Shown here piece by piece: positions 33,455-42,786 of a stretch of DNA of 64,000 nt (the first letter of the stretch is position 1; each line of letters opens with the position of its first letter). Location of the stretch: positions 1 to 64,000 of the forward strand of contig NZ_FMCQ01000014.1 of the NCBI RefSeq assembly GCF_900091605.1. The letters are read 5' to 3'. The notes beneath the pieces were generated by a model. It worked only from the letters and a program-made list of their open reading frames with translations. It had not been told where the DNA came from and searched no databases. The translations under genes and the position numbers were made by a program. This DNA comes from Micromonospora tulbaghiae. GTDB taxonomy: Bacteria; Actinomycetota; Actinomycetes; Mycobacteriales; Micromonosporaceae.

Positions 33455-34159
33455 GTGGCGACCCTTCTGCTTCTGCGACACGGCCGGACCACCGCGAACG
33501 CCGACGGCGGCCTGGCCGGGCGGCAACCGGTCGAGCTCGACGACACCGGCCGCGCGCAGGCGGCGGCGGTCGGCGCGCGCCTCGCCGGGCTGCCGCTGGC
33601 GGCGGTGGTGACCAGCCCGCTCATCCGCTGCCGGCAGACCCTCGACCTGGCGCTGCCGGGCGTCGAGCCGGTGGTGGACGACGGGTTGATCGAGTGCGGG
33701 TACGGCGACTGGGAGGGGCAGTCGCTGAAGAAGCTGGCGAAGGAGCCGCTCTGGCCGGTGGTCCAGCAGCACCCGAGCGCCGCCGCGTTCCCGCAGGGCG
33801 AGTCGATGGCGGCGATGTCCGCGCGCGCGGTGGCCGCGGTACGGGCGTGGGACGCGCGGGTCACCGCCGAGCACGGGCCGGAGGCGGTCTGGCTGGCGTG
33901 CAGCCACGGCGACGTGATCAAGGCGATCGTGGCGGACGCGCTCGGCGTACACCTTGATCTTTTTCAGCGGATCGTGGCCGACCCGGCGTCGGTGACGGCG
34001 ATCCGCTACACCCCGTTTCGGCCGTTCCTGGTCCGGCTCAACGACACCGGCGGTGACCTGTCGGCGCTGGTCCCGCCGCCGCGCAAGCGCCGTCGGCGCG
34101 CGGCGCGGCCGGCGGAGTCCGACGCGGCGGTCGGCGGAGGCGCGGGCGCGGCCGGGTGA
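33455..34159 (+). CDS. MSMEG_4193-family histidine phosphatase
   Basis: A 234-residue phosphoglycerate-mutase-type phosphatase. LLLLRHGRTTAN holds the phosphorylated histidine (RHG), RCRQTLDLA the second arginine, and LACSHGDVIKAI the last histidine. The lysine/arginine-rich tail is typical of the MSMEG_4193 subfamily (TIGR03848). It is the first of the three families found with mshC in mycothiol producers. GTG 33455 is the likely start; GTG 33446 is possible. Cytoplasmic; substrate unknown. Confidence 0.88.
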   Translation: MATLLLLRHGRTTANADGGLAGRQPVELDDTGRAQAAAVGARLAGLPLAAVVTSPLIRCRQTLDLALPGVEPVVDDGLIECGYGDWEGQSLKKLAKEPLWPVVQQHPSAAAFPQGESMAAMSARAVAAVRAWDARVTAEHGPEAVWLACSHGDVIKAIVADALGVHLDLFQRIVADPASVTAIRYTPFRPFLVRLNDTGGDLSALVPPPRKRRRRAARPAESDAAVGGGAGAAG

Positions 34160-34246
34160 GCCCGGCGTACGCGGCGCGTTCGCTCTGGGCGGATTCGGCG
34201 TCGGTGGGCTGCGCGGTGCTTCCACACGCCGGATAGGGTCGTGGGT

Positions 34247-34828
34247 ATGACGCACCAGGTGCACGCCTTCGAGCCGCCGGAGCGGTTCGTCGCCGGTACG
34301 GTCGGCCCGCCGGGGGAGCGCACGTTCTTCCTCCAGGCGCGCGGCGGCGGCCGGCTGGTCAGCGTGTCGCTGGAGAAGGTCCAGGTGTCGTTGCTCGCCG
34401 AGAAGCTCGAGGAGCTGCTCGCCGAGGCGCAGCGCCGCTTCGGCGTGAAGCTGCCGGAGCCGGTCACCACGGTGACCGGCGACAACGAGCCGCTCGACAC
34501 GCCTGTGGACGAGGAGTTCCGGGTCGGCACGCTGGGTCTGGCCTTCGACGTCGACACCGCGACGGTGGTGATCGAGGCGATCGCCGTCGGTGAGGCGGAG
34601 GTCGAGGTCGAGCTGGGCGACGCGGACGACGACGCCGACGAGGACCCGGACGAGCCGGACGACGACCTCGACCGCCTCCGGGTGCGGCTGACCCCGGAGG
34701 CGACCCGCGAGTTCATCGAGCGGGCCAAGCGCGTCGTGAACGCCGGCCGGCCCCCCTGCCCGCTGTGCGGCCAGCCGCTCGACCCGGCCGGTCACCTCTG
34801 CCCCCGGCACAACGGCTATCACCGGTGA
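34247..34828 (+). CDS. DUF3090 family protein (mycothiol-linked)
   Basis: A 193-residue protein of the DUF3090/YjiW-like family (TIGR03847). VHAFEPPERFVAGTVGPPGERTFFLQA opens the fold; an acidic loop lies near 130; the C-terminus has a zinc-binding pattern CPLCGQPLDPAGHLCPRHNG. It stands between the histidine phosphatase and the SCO1664-type gene, and its stop overlaps the latter's GTG as GTGA. No activity is known. Confidence 0.9.
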   Translation: MTHQVHAFEPPERFVAGTVGPPGERTFFLQARGGGRLVSVSLEKVQVSLLAEKLEELLAEAQRRFGVKLPEPVTTVTGDNEPLDTPVDEEFRVGTLGLAFDVDTATVVIEAIAVGEAEVEVELGDADDDADEDPDEPDDDLDRLRVRLTPEATREFIERAKRVVNAGRPPCPLCGQPLDPAGHLCPRHNGYHR

Positions 34829-35643
34829 CCTCGTCGGAACTGCAGCCCCGACAGGACGGCGCCGAGGCGCTGCGGCTGCTCGCCGACGGTGAGCTGACCC
34901 TGGAGGGGCGGCTCGTCGACGCCTCCAACGCGACGCTGCGCGGGGTCATCGCGCTCGGCGACGTGACAGCGCACTGTGTCTACAAGCCGGTACGCGGCGA
35001 GCGCCCGCTCTGGGACTTCCCGGACGGCACGCTCGCCGGCCGGGAGGTGTCCGCCTACCTGGTGTCCCGGGCCACCGGCTGGGACCTGGTGCCGCCGACG
35101 GTGCTGCGCGACGGCCCGTTCGGCCCCGGCTCGTGCCAGCTCTGGATCGACGAGCCGGACGACGCCGAGCCGCTGGTCGGGTTCGTACCGGCGCGGGAGA
35201 TCCCGCCGCGCTGGATCCCGGTGGCCGCGGCCCGCGACGACGACGGGGCGGCGTACGCGCTGGCGCACGCCGACGACCCCCGCCTGGCCCGGCTCGTCGT
35301 GCTCGACGCGATCATCAACAACGCCGACCGCAAGGGCGGGCACGTGCTCGTCGGCCCGGACGACCGGATCTACGGCGTCGACCACGGCGTGAGCTTCCAC
35401 GTCGAGGAGAAGCTGCGTACGGTCCTGTGGGGCTGGGCCGGCCGCGAACTGCCGCCGGACGCGGTGGAGATGCTCGACGGCCTGGCCGGGCAGCTGCGCG
35501 GGCCGCTCGGCGAGGAACTGGCCGAGCACCTCACCATCGGTGAGCTGGCCGCGCTGGCGGAACGGGTCGAGCGGCTGCGCGATAGCGGCCGGTTCCCGCT
35601 GCCGCCGCAGGAGTGGCCGGCGATGCCCTGGCCGCCGATGTGA
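34825..35643 (+). CDS. SCO1664 family kinase-like protein
   Basis: A 272-residue protein of the SCO1664 family (TIGR03843), which I associate with a PI3K/HipA-like kinase fold. CVYKPVRGERPLWDFPDGTLAGREVSA has the nucleotide-binding lysine; VVLDAIINNADRKGGHVLVG (about 152-171) carries the catalytic aspartate region and IYGVDHGVSFHVEEKL the metal-binding DHG. GTG 34825 overlaps the DUF3090 stop. With its neighbours it forms a conserved actinobacterial set preceding mshC. Confidence 0.9.
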   Translation: MTSSELQPRQDGAEALRLLADGELTLEGRLVDASNATLRGVIALGDVTAHCVYKPVRGERPLWDFPDGTLAGREVSAYLVSRATGWDLVPPTVLRDGPFGPGSCQLWIDEPDDAEPLVGFVPAREIPPRWIPVAAARDDDGAAYALAHADDPRLARLVVLDAIINNADRKGGHVLVGPDDRIYGVDHGVSFHVEEKLRTVLWGWAGRELPPDAVEMLDGLAGQLRGPLGEELAEHLTIGELAALAERVERLRDSGRFPLPPQEWPAMPWPPM

Positions 35644-35710
35644 GCCGCTGTCGCGTTGATCACCCGTAGGGCGGCACCCGAGCGTCTGACGGATCGTTAG
35701 GCTGGCGGTC

Positions 35711-36949
35711 ATGGAGTCTTGGGCGGGACATGACGTGCCACGGCTGCCCGGCGAGGGCGTGTCGCTGAGGTTGTACGACTCGGCGCGGCAGGGCGCCCAT
35801 GCCAGCCGGCCCGAGGGCGCGGCCTCGATGTACGTCTGCGGCATCACCCCGTACGACGCGACGCACCTCGGACACGCCGCCACCATGATCACCTTCGACC
35901 TGGTGCAGCGGATGTGGCGCGACGCCGGCCTGGACGTGCGGTACGTGCAGAACGTCACCGACATCGACGACCCGCTGCTGGAGCGCGCCGAGCGCGACGG
36001 CGAGGACTGGAAGGTCCTGGCCATGCGGGAGACCGCGCTGTTCCGCGAGGACATGGAGGCGCTGCGGATGATCCCGCCGGCGCACTACGTCGGCGCGGTC
36101 GAGTCGATCCCGGACATCGCCGAGAAGGTGCTGATGCTGCTCAAGGACGGCGCGGCGTACCGGCTCGACGACGGCACCGGCGACGTGTACTTCGACGTCT
36201 CCGCCGCGCCCCGCTTCGGCTACGAGTCCAACCTGACCCGCGAGCAGATGATCGAGCTGTTCGCCGAGCGCGGCGGCGACCCGGAGCGCGCCGGCAAGCG
36301 CGACCCGCTCGACCCGCTGCTGTGGCGCGGCGCACGCGAGGGCGAGCCGTCCTGGCCCGGCGGCGACCTCGGCGCGGGCCGTCCCGGCTGGCACATCGAG
36401 TGCACCGTCATCGCGCTGAACCTGCTCGGCGACCGGATCGACGTGCAGGGCGGCGGCAACGACCTGATCTTCCCGCACCACGAGTGCTCCGCCGCGCACG
36501 CCGAGCGGCTGACCGGCGAGGCGCCGTTCGCCGACCACTACGTCCACGCCGGCATGATCGGCCTGGACGGCGAGAAGATGTCGAAGTCCCAGGGCAACCT
36601 CGTCTTCGTGTCGCGGCTGCGGGCCGACAAGGTGGACCCGATGGCGGTCCGGCTGGCGCTGATGAGCGGGCACTACCGCAGCGACCGCTCCTGGACCGAC
36701 GAGCTGCTCACCGAGGGGCAGGAGCGGCTGGGCCGCTGGCGGCGGGCCGCCGCCGCGCCGGCCGGGCCGTCGGGGGCGGCGTTGCTGGCCGAGGTACGCG
36801 AGCGGCTGGCCGACGACCTGGACACTCCGGGTGCCCTGGCGGCGGCAGACCGCTGGGCCGAAGGCGCCCTGGGCGGCGTGACCGAGGATCCGGATGCCCC
36901 CGCCCTCTTCGCCGACACGGTGGACGCCCTCCTCGGCATCGCCCTCTAG
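35711..36949 (+). CDS. mshC: L-cysteine:1D-myo-inosityl 2-amino-2-deoxy-glucopyranoside ligase
   Basis: A 412-residue enzyme, homologous to cysteinyl-tRNA synthetase, that joins cysteine to glucosaminyl-inositol in the ATP-dependent third step of mycothiol synthesis. C43 in MYVCGITPYDATHLGHAAT is a zinc and cysteine-binding residue, HLGH (52-55) is the HIGH box and KMSKS is at 289-293. The family-specific PGWHIECTVIALNLLG is complete. It lacks the anticodon-binding domain of CysS, as expected. Preceded by three mycothiol-linked genes. Confidence 0.95.
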   Translation: MESWAGHDVPRLPGEGVSLRLYDSARQGAHASRPEGAASMYVCGITPYDATHLGHAATMITFDLVQRMWRDAGLDVRYVQNVTDIDDPLLERAERDGEDWKVLAMRETALFREDMEALRMIPPAHYVGAVESIPDIAEKVLMLLKDGAAYRLDDGTGDVYFDVSAAPRFGYESNLTREQMIELFAERGGDPERAGKRDPLDPLLWRGAREGEPSWPGGDLGAGRPGWHIECTVIALNLLGDRIDVQGGGNDLIFPHHECSAAHAERLTGEAPFADHYVHAGMIGLDGEKMSKSQGNLVFVSRLRADKVDPMAVRLALMSGHYRSDRSWTDELLTEGQERLGRWRRAAAAPAGPSGAALLAEVRERLADDLDTPGALAAADRWAEGALGGVTEDPDAPALFADTVDALLGIAL

Positions 36950-36991
36950 CCCACCTCGCCCTCCTCGCGCGGCCTCGCCCGCTCGCGCCGT

Positions 36992-37061
36992 CGATCTTGC
37001 ACTTGCGGTCCGTGTTTCGCCCCTTTTATTCGGGTTCGCGAGGACCGCAAGTGCAAGATCG
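36992..37061. repeat. Inverted repeat, family B copy 1
   Basis: A perfect 20-base inverted repeat (arms CGATCTTGCACTTGCGGTCC at 36992-37011 and its complement at 37042-37061) with a 30-base AT-rich loop. It lies between mshC and the convergent GntR gene. Confidence 0.88.
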
Positions 37062-37157
37062 CGCCAACCGGGGGGCGGGTAGACCGTGATGGGTGTGTCG
37101 GGGGCGGTTTGACACCAGTGGTGTTCCACACGGGGTCGCCCGGCCGTCGCAGCCCTC

Positions 37158-37230
37158 GGCGATCTTGCAGTTGTGGCCATTGGGATGTCGTGAATGCCCG
37201 AGATGCCGGGGCGGAAAGTGCAAGATCGCC
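37158..37230. repeat. Inverted repeat, family B copy 2
   Basis: A decayed second copy: GGCGATCTTGCAGTTG (37158-37173) and the complement of GGCGATCTTGCACTTT (37215-37230). Fourteen of sixteen arm bases can pair. About 100 bases from copy 1. No gene lies between them; a 130-base stretch between the copies shows nothing recognisable. Confidence 0.75.
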
Positions 37231-37250
37231 GGGAGCCGGGAGCCGGGAGG

Positions 37251-38042
37251 TCAGCCCAGGACCAGGCCGGGGTCGGGGTCCTGCTCGGGAGCGGGGGCGG
37301 GGATCTTGTACTCCTCGGTGAGCGTGGTCATCGGGCCGGGCCACGTGGCCTGGGCGACCTCGATCGGCTTGTGCCGCTCGTCGTAGGCGACGTGCAGCAG
37401 GTGGAGTACCGGGGTGTCCGGGCGGATCTGGAGGATCTCCGACTCCTCCCGGCTGGGCTGGCGGGCGCTGATCGTGTCGGTGGCGGTGACGTACCGCCGG
37501 CCGATGACCTCCTCGGCCTCCTGGTAGAGCGGCCGGCCGAACGCCTCGGCCCGCTCCAGTGACGTGCCGGCGGCGTCGGCGGGAAGGAACCACGACGCGC
37601 CGACCTCGACCGGGGAGTCGTCGGTGCGTACCAGGTGCCGCCGGCAGAGCAGCTCGGTGCCGTCGGCGACGCCGAACGCGTCGGCCACCTCGGCCGGGGC
37701 GGGGGAGCGGCCGACGGAGACGAGCTGCTGGCGGTACCGGGCGGCCAGGTCGGTGTGGTAGCCGCGGAAGCCGCCGTACCGGCCCCGGGACAGGCGGTTG
37801 AGGCGGCGCCGGGTGCCCCGGACGTACGTACCGGAGCCGGGTTTGGTGATCAGGATGCCCTCGACCCGCAGCTGGTCGACGGCGCGCTGCACGGTCTGCT
37901 TCGCGACGCCGAACATCTCGGCGATGGCCGGGATGGACGGCAGCCGCTCGCCTGGACCCCAGTCGCCGCGGCGCACCTGGGCCTTGAGCTGCGCGGCGAT
38001 CTGCCGGTGCGGGAACTCGGCCGCGCCCGGGTTGATCTGCAT
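37251..38042 (-). CDS. GntR/HutC family transcriptional regulator
   Basis: A 263-residue regulator with an N-terminal GntR winged helix (QIAAQLKAQVRRGDWGPGERLPS, then EMFGVAKQTVQRAVDQLR and GSGTYVRG) and a C-terminal UTRA effector domain (VGASWFLPADAAGTSLE; TISARQPSREESEILQI). HutC-type members bind small metabolites such as amino sugars or carbon compounds; no target operon is adjacent. It is preceded by the PAC2 gene on the same strand, 117 bases away. Confidence 0.9.
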   Translation of the reverse strand: MQINPGAAEFPHRQIAAQLKAQVRRGDWGPGERLPSIPAIAEMFGVAKQTVQRAVDQLRVEGILITKPGSGTYVRGTRRRLNRLSRGRYGGFRGYHTDLAARYRQQLVSVGRSPAPAEVADAFGVADGTELLCRRHLVRTDDSPVEVGASWFLPADAAGTSLERAEAFGRPLYQEAEEVIGRRYVTATDTISARQPSREESEILQIRPDTPVLHLLHVAYDERHKPIEVAQATWPGPMTTLTEEYKIPAPAPEQDPDPGLVLG

Positions 38043-38113
38043 GCCCGCCTCCTCAGAACAGCTAGGTTCCTAGGATGCCCTAGAGGCTGTGACCGCGCCA
38101 CCCCGGACACGAA

Positions 38114-38144
38114 GAAGCCGGGCCCCGATCCGAGGCCCGGCTTC
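38114..38144 (-). terminator. Hairpin terminator after the PAC2 gene
   Basis: GAAGCCGGGCC pairs with GGCCCGGCTTC around a nine-base loop, 15 bases beyond the stop of the PAC2-family gene on the minus strand. Confidence 0.65.
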
Positions 38145-38159
38145 AGCAGAGCGGGAGAA

Positions 38160-39029
38160 CTACCAGGAGCCAGCGGTCGGCCCGGCGGAACCGCCGCGGC
38201 GGCGCAGGTACTTCTCGAACTCCTGGGCGATCTCGTCCCCGGTCAACGGGGTGATGCCCGCGTCGCCGACCCGTTCCTCCAGCTCACGCACGTACTCGCC
38301 GAGTTCGGCGTCCTGCTCGGCGGCGCTGCGCACCCGCTGCTCCCACTCGGCGGCCTCCTCGGCCAGGTCGGCCATCGGCACCGGCAGGTCGAGCACCTCC
38401 TCGACCCGGTGCAGCAGGGCGAGGGTGGCCTTCGGGCAGGGCGGGTTGTTCGCGTAGTGCGGCACGTGCACCCAGAACGACACCGCGTCGACCTCCGCCC
38501 GGGTGCAGGCGTCGTGCAGCACGCCGACGATGCCGGTCGGCCCGTCGTACCGGGTGGGGGTGAGCTGGTAGCGCTTGGCCGCGTCGGCGTCCGACGCGCT
38601 GCCGCTGATCGGCAGCGGCCGGGTGTATGGCACGTCGGCCAGCAACGCGCCGAGCAGCACCACCCGCTCGACCTCCAGGCTGTGGCAGATCTCCAGTACC
38701 TGCTCGCAGAACGTCCGCCAGCGCATGCTCGGCTCGATGCCGCGGATCAGCACCACGTCCCGTTCGGTGCCCTCCGGACTGGCCACCATGAACCGCGTGG
38801 TGGGCCACTCGACGCGCCGGGTCTCCCCGTCGGCCATGGTGATCGTCGGGCGGCTCACCTGGAAGTCGTAGAAGTCCTCCGGGTCCAGCTCGGTCACCTC
38901 CCGGGCCTGCCAGACCTGCTCCAGGTGTTCCACGGCGGCGGTGGAGGCGTCGGCGGCGTCGTTCCAGCCCTCGAAGGCCGCGATGGCGACCGGCGAGCGC
39001 AGTACCGGCAGCCCGTCGAACTCGGTCAC
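38160..39029 (-). CDS. PAC2 family proteasome-assembly-chaperone-like protein
   Basis: A 289-residue protein. IAAFEGWNDAADASTAAVEHL (17-37) and VVLIRGIEPSMRW are the PAC2 hallmarks, with VVLLGALLADVPYTRPLPISG in the middle; the C-terminal 60 residues are acidic and helical. In eukaryotes PAC2 helps assemble the 20S proteasome; in actinobacteria the role of the PAC2 relatives is unclear. This locus is 20 kb from the proteasome genes. It is divergent from metH. Confidence 0.88.
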   Translation of the reverse strand: MTEFDGLPVLRSPVAIAAFEGWNDAADASTAAVEHLEQVWQAREVTELDPEDFYDFQVSRPTITMADGETRRVEWPTTRFMVASPEGTERDVVLIRGIEPSMRWRTFCEQVLEICHSLEVERVVLLGALLADVPYTRPLPISGSASDADAAKRYQLTPTRYDGPTGIVGVLHDACTRAEVDAVSFWVHVPHYANNPPCPKATLALLHRVEEVLDLPVPMADLAEEAAEWEQRVRSAAEQDAELGEYVRELEERVGDAGITPLTGDEIAQEFEKYLRRRGGSAGPTAGSW

Positions 39030-39270
39030 GCCGTCACCTCACCCTGCTCGTCGGGCGCGGCGCCGCCCCGTCGCACTGTCGCACCCCTGTTGTCCTTCAC
39101 GTCCGTCAGCCTACGTGCCGCCGCCGGGCCCGGCCCGTCGGCCGCGCCGGTCGCCGGGCCGGACCACCCGGGCGAACCGGCGGAAAGGTGTACGCCGGCC
39201 CGGTGGGCAGTATGTGGGAAGGCCCGGTTCGGGTGACTCTGCCGCACTCGGGCGCACTAACCTGGGGCAT

Positions 39271-42200
39271 GTGCCTATTTCGTTGCGTGACCTGCTGGCC
39301 GATCGGATCCTGATCGCGGACGGCGCGATGGGGACGATGCTCCAGGCCGCCGATCTCACCCTCGACGACTTCGACGGCCTCGAAGGCTGCAACGAGATCC
39401 TCAACGTGACCCGGCCGGACGTGGTCCGCGGCGTGCACGACGCCTACCTGGCCGCGGGCGCGGACTGCGTGGAGACCAACACGTTCGGCGCGAACCTGCC
39501 CAACCTCGCCGAGTACGGGATCCCCGGCCGCATCCGGGAGCTGTCCGAGGCGGGCGCGCGGATCGCGCGGGAGGCCGCCGACGCGTACGCGACGCCGGAG
39601 CGCCCCCGGTTCGTGCTCGGCTCGATGGGCCCGGGCACCAAGCTGCCCACGCTCGGCCATGCGAGCTACGCCTCGCTGCGCGACGCGTACCAGGAGAACG
39701 CCGCCGGCCTGATCGCCGGCGGAGCGGATGCGCTGATCATCGAGACCTGCCAGGACCTGCTCCAGGTCAAGGCGGCGGTGGTCGGGTCGAAGCGGGCCCG
39801 CGCCGAGGCCGGCCGGGACGTGCCGATCATCTGCCAGGTGGCGGTGGAGACCACCGGAACCATGCTGCTCGGCAGCGAGATCGGCGCCGCGCTGACCGCG
39901 ATCGAGCCGCTCGGGGTCGACCTGATCGGGCTGAACTGCTCGACCGGCCCGGCGGAGATGGGCGAGCACCTTCGCTACCTGGCGCAGCACTCCCGGATCC
40001 CGATCTCGGTGATGCCGAACGCCGGCCTGCCGGTGCTGACCGCCGACGGGGCGTACTTCCCGCTCAGCCCGGACGAGCTGGCCGACGCGCTGGAGCAGTT
40101 CGTCACCGACTACGGCGTGGCCCTGATCGGCGGCTGCTGCGGCACCACCCCGGAGCACATCCGGGTGCTGGTGGAGCGGCTGGGCGGGCGCGCGCCGGTG
40201 GCGCGGGAGCCGAAGCCGGAGGCCGGGGTCTCCTCGATCTACCACCACGTGCCGTTCGCCCAGGACGCCAGCATCCTGATGGTGGGGGAGCGGACCAACG
40301 CCAACGGCTCGAAGGCGTTCCGCGAGTCCATGCTCGCCGGGGACTGGCAGGCCTGCGTGGAGGTCGCCCGCAGCCAGGCCCGGGACGGCTCGCACCTGCT
40401 GGACCTCTGCGTCGACTACGTCGGCCGCGACGGCACGCAGGACATGCGTGAGCTGGCCGGCCGGTTCGCCACCGCCTCGACGCTGCCGATCGTGCTGGAC
40501 TCCACCGAGCCGGCCGTGATCGAGGCCGGGCTGGAGATGCTCGGCGGCCGGTGCGTGGTCAACTCGGTCAACTTCGAGGACGGCGACGGCCCCGACTCCC
40601 GGTACGCCCGGGTCATGCCGGTGGTCAAGGAACACGGCGCCGCCGTCGTGGCGCTGCTCATCGACGAGGAGGGCCAGGCCCGCACCCGGGAGTGGAAGGT
40701 ACGGGTGGCGTCCCGGCTGATCGACGACCTGACCGGCCGGTGGGGGATGCGCCGGGAGGACATCCTCATCGACGCGCTGACGTTCCCGATCGCCACCGGG
40801 CAGGAGGAGACCCGCCGGGACGGCATCGAGACGATCGAGGCGATCCGGGAGATCGCCGCGCGCTATCCGGGCGTCAACTTCACCGCCGGCATCTCCAACG
40901 TGTCGTTCGGCCTCAACCCGGCGGCCCGGCAGGTGCTCAACTCGGTGTTCCTGCACGAGTGCGCCCAGGCCGGGCTGACCTCGGCGATCGTGCATGCCAG
41001 CAAGATCTTGCCGATGTCGCGGATCCCGGACGGGCAGCGCGAGGTGGCGCTCGACCTGGTGTACGACCGCCGTCGCGAGGGCTACGACCCGGTGCAGCGG
41101 TTCATCGAGGCCTTCGAGGGCGTGGACGCGGCGTCGGCGCGCGCCACCCGGGCCGAGGAACTGGCCGCGCTGCCGCTGGACGAGCGGCTCAAGCGGCGGA
41201 TCATCGACGGCGAGCGCAACGGCCTGGAGGCCGACCTGGACACCGCGATGGCGCAGGGGCGTACGCCGCTGTCCATCATCAACGACCTGCTGCTCGACGG
41301 CATGAAGGTGGTCGGCGAGCTGTTCGGCTCCGGCCAGATGCAGCTGCCGTTCGTGCTCCAGTCCGCCGAGGTGATGAAGACCGCGGTGGCCTACCTGGAG
41401 CCGCACATGGAGAAGACCGACGACGACGGCAAGGGCCGGATCGTGCTCGCCACGGTGAAGGGCGACGTGCACGACATCGGCAAGAACCTGGTCGACATCA
41501 TCCTGTCCAACAACGGCTACGACGTGGTCAACATCGGCATCAAGCAGCCGATCAACGCGATTCTCGACGCCGCCGAGGAGCACCGGGCCGACGCCATCGG
41601 CATGTCCGGCCTGCTGGTCAAGAGCACCGTCATCATGAAGGAGAACCTGGCCGAGATGGCCTCCCGGGGCGTGGCCGAGCGCTGGCCGGTGCTGCTCGGC
41701 GGCGCGGCGCTGACCCGCGCGTACGTCGAGGACGACCTGCGGTCGATCTACCCGGGCCAGGTGCACTACGCCCGCGACGCGTTCGAAGGGCTGTCCCTCA
41801 TGGACCGGGTGATGGCGGCCAAGCGCGGCGGCGCGCCGGTGGTCGACCCGGAGCGGGAGGCGGCACTGGCGGCCCGCCGGGAGCGCCGCGAGCGGCAGCG
41901 GGCGCAGGTCCGCGAGGCGCTGCCCGAACTGGATGACGCGTCGGTCCGCTCCGACGTGGCGGTGGACGTGTCCGTGCCGAAGCCGCCGTTCTTCGGCACC
42001 CGCGTCGTCAAGGGCGTGCCGCTGGCCGACTACGCGGCCCTGCTGGACGAGCGGGCCACGTTCCTGGGCCAGTGGGGCCTGCGCGGCGCCCGCGGCGGCA
42101 AGGGCCCGTCGTACGAGGAACTGGTCGAGACCGAGGGCCGGCCCCGGCTGCGGTACTGGCTGGACCGCCTGATCTCCGACCAGGTGCTGGAGGCGGCCGT

Positions 42201-42786
42201 GGTGTACGGCTACTTCCCGGCGTACTCCGAGGGCAACGACCTGGTGGTGCTGGACGAGAACGGGCACAGCGAGCGGGCCCGGTTCTCCTTCCCCCGGCAG
42301 CGCCAGGAGCGGCGGCTGTGCCTGGCCGACTTCTTCCGGCCCAAGGGCGACCAGCTCGACGTGGTGGCGTTGCAGCTGGTCACCGTCGGGCAGCCGATCA
42401 GCGAGTACACGGCGAAGATGTTCGCCGGCAACGAGTACCGCGACTACCTGGAGGTGCACGGCCTGTCCGTGCAGCTCACCGAGGCGCTGGCCGAGTACTG
42501 GCACCGGCGGATCCGGGCCGAGCTGGTGCTGCCCGGCGGCGGCACCGTGGCCGACGACGACCCGGCCGACCTGGCCGGTCTGCTGCGCACCGACTACCGG
42601 GGCTGCCGGTACGCGTTCGGCTACCCGGCCTGTCCGGACCTGGAGGACCGGGCGAAGATCGTGGAGTTGCTGGGCGCGGAGCGGATCGGGGTGCAGTTGT
42701 CCGAGGAGTTCCAGTTGGTGCCGGAGCAGGCCACCGACGCGATCGTCGTGCACCACCCGGAGGCGAACTACTTCAACGCCAAGTGA
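39271..42786 (+). CDS. metH: Cobalamin-dependent methionine synthase
   Basis: A 1171-residue enzyme that methylates homocysteine from 5-methyltetrahydrofolate using methylcobalamin. Zinc ligands C223, C289 and C290 (NCSTGP, GGCCGTT) mark the homocysteine domain; DGSHLLDLCVDYVGRDG begins the folate domain; DVHDIGKNL with H734 is the lower axial cobalamin ligand; the activation domain (RLCLADFF; the PACPDLE segment) is present. Length fits a full MetH. GTG 39271 is the start; no strong ribosome site. I see no cobalamin riboswitch in the 240 bases upstream. Confidence 0.95.
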   Translation: MPISLRDLLADRILIADGAMGTMLQAADLTLDDFDGLEGCNEILNVTRPDVVRGVHDAYLAAGADCVETNTFGANLPNLAEYGIPGRIRELSEAGARIAREAADAYATPERPRFVLGSMGPGTKLPTLGHASYASLRDAYQENAAGLIAGGADALIIETCQDLLQVKAAVVGSKRARAEAGRDVPIICQVAVETTGTMLLGSEIGAALTAIEPLGVDLIGLNCSTGPAEMGEHLRYLAQHSRIPISVMPNAGLPVLTADGAYFPLSPDELADALEQFVTDYGVALIGGCCGTTPEHIRVLVERLGGRAPVAREPKPEAGVSSIYHHVPFAQDASILMVGERTNANGSKAFRESMLAGDWQACVEVARSQARDGSHLLDLCVDYVGRDGTQDMRELAGRFATASTLPIVLDSTEPAVIEAGLEMLGGRCVVNSVNFEDGDGPDSRYARVMPVVKEHGAAVVALLIDEEGQARTREWKVRVASRLIDDLTGRWGMRREDILIDALTFPIATGQEETRRDGIETIEAIREIAARYPGVNFTAGISNVSFGLNPAARQVLNSVFLHECAQAGLTSAIVHASKILPMSRIPDGQREVALDLVYDRRREGYDPVQRFIEAFEGVDAASARATRAEELAALPLDERLKRRIIDGERNGLEADLDTAMAQGRTPLSIINDLLLDGMKVVGELFGSGQMQLPFVLQSAEVMKTAVAYLEPHMEKTDDDGKGRIVLATVKGDVHDIGKNLVDIILSNNGYDVVNIGIKQPINAILDAAEEHRADAIGMSGLLVKSTVIMKENLAEMASRGVAERWPVLLGGAALTRAYVEDDLRSIYPGQVHYARDAFEGLSLMDRVMAAKRGGAPVVDPEREAALAARRERRERQRAQVREALPELDDASVRSDVAVDVSVPKPPFFGTRVVKGVPLADYAALLDERATFLGQWGLRGARGGKGPSYEELVETEGRPRLRYWLDRLISDQVLEAAVVYGYFPAYSEGNDLVVLDENGHSERARFSFPRQRQERRLCLADFFRPKGDQLDVVALQLVTVGQPISEYTAKMFAGNEYRDYLEVHGLSVQLTEALAEYWHRRIRAELVLPGGGTVADDDPADLAGLLRTDYRGCRYAFGYPACPDLEDRAKIVELLGAERIGVQLSEEFQLVPEQATDAIVVHHPEANYFNAK

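Noticed and set aside
39030..39270. Cobalamin riboswitch upstream of metH
   Set aside because: The region has no recognisable B12 box or conserved core; GGGTGACTCTGCCGCAC shows only a loose resemblance.
39106..42756. Open frame of about 1200 codons antisense to metH
   Set aside because: It is the high-GC mirror of a strongly coded gene and resembles no family; metH has clear active-site residues on the plus strand.
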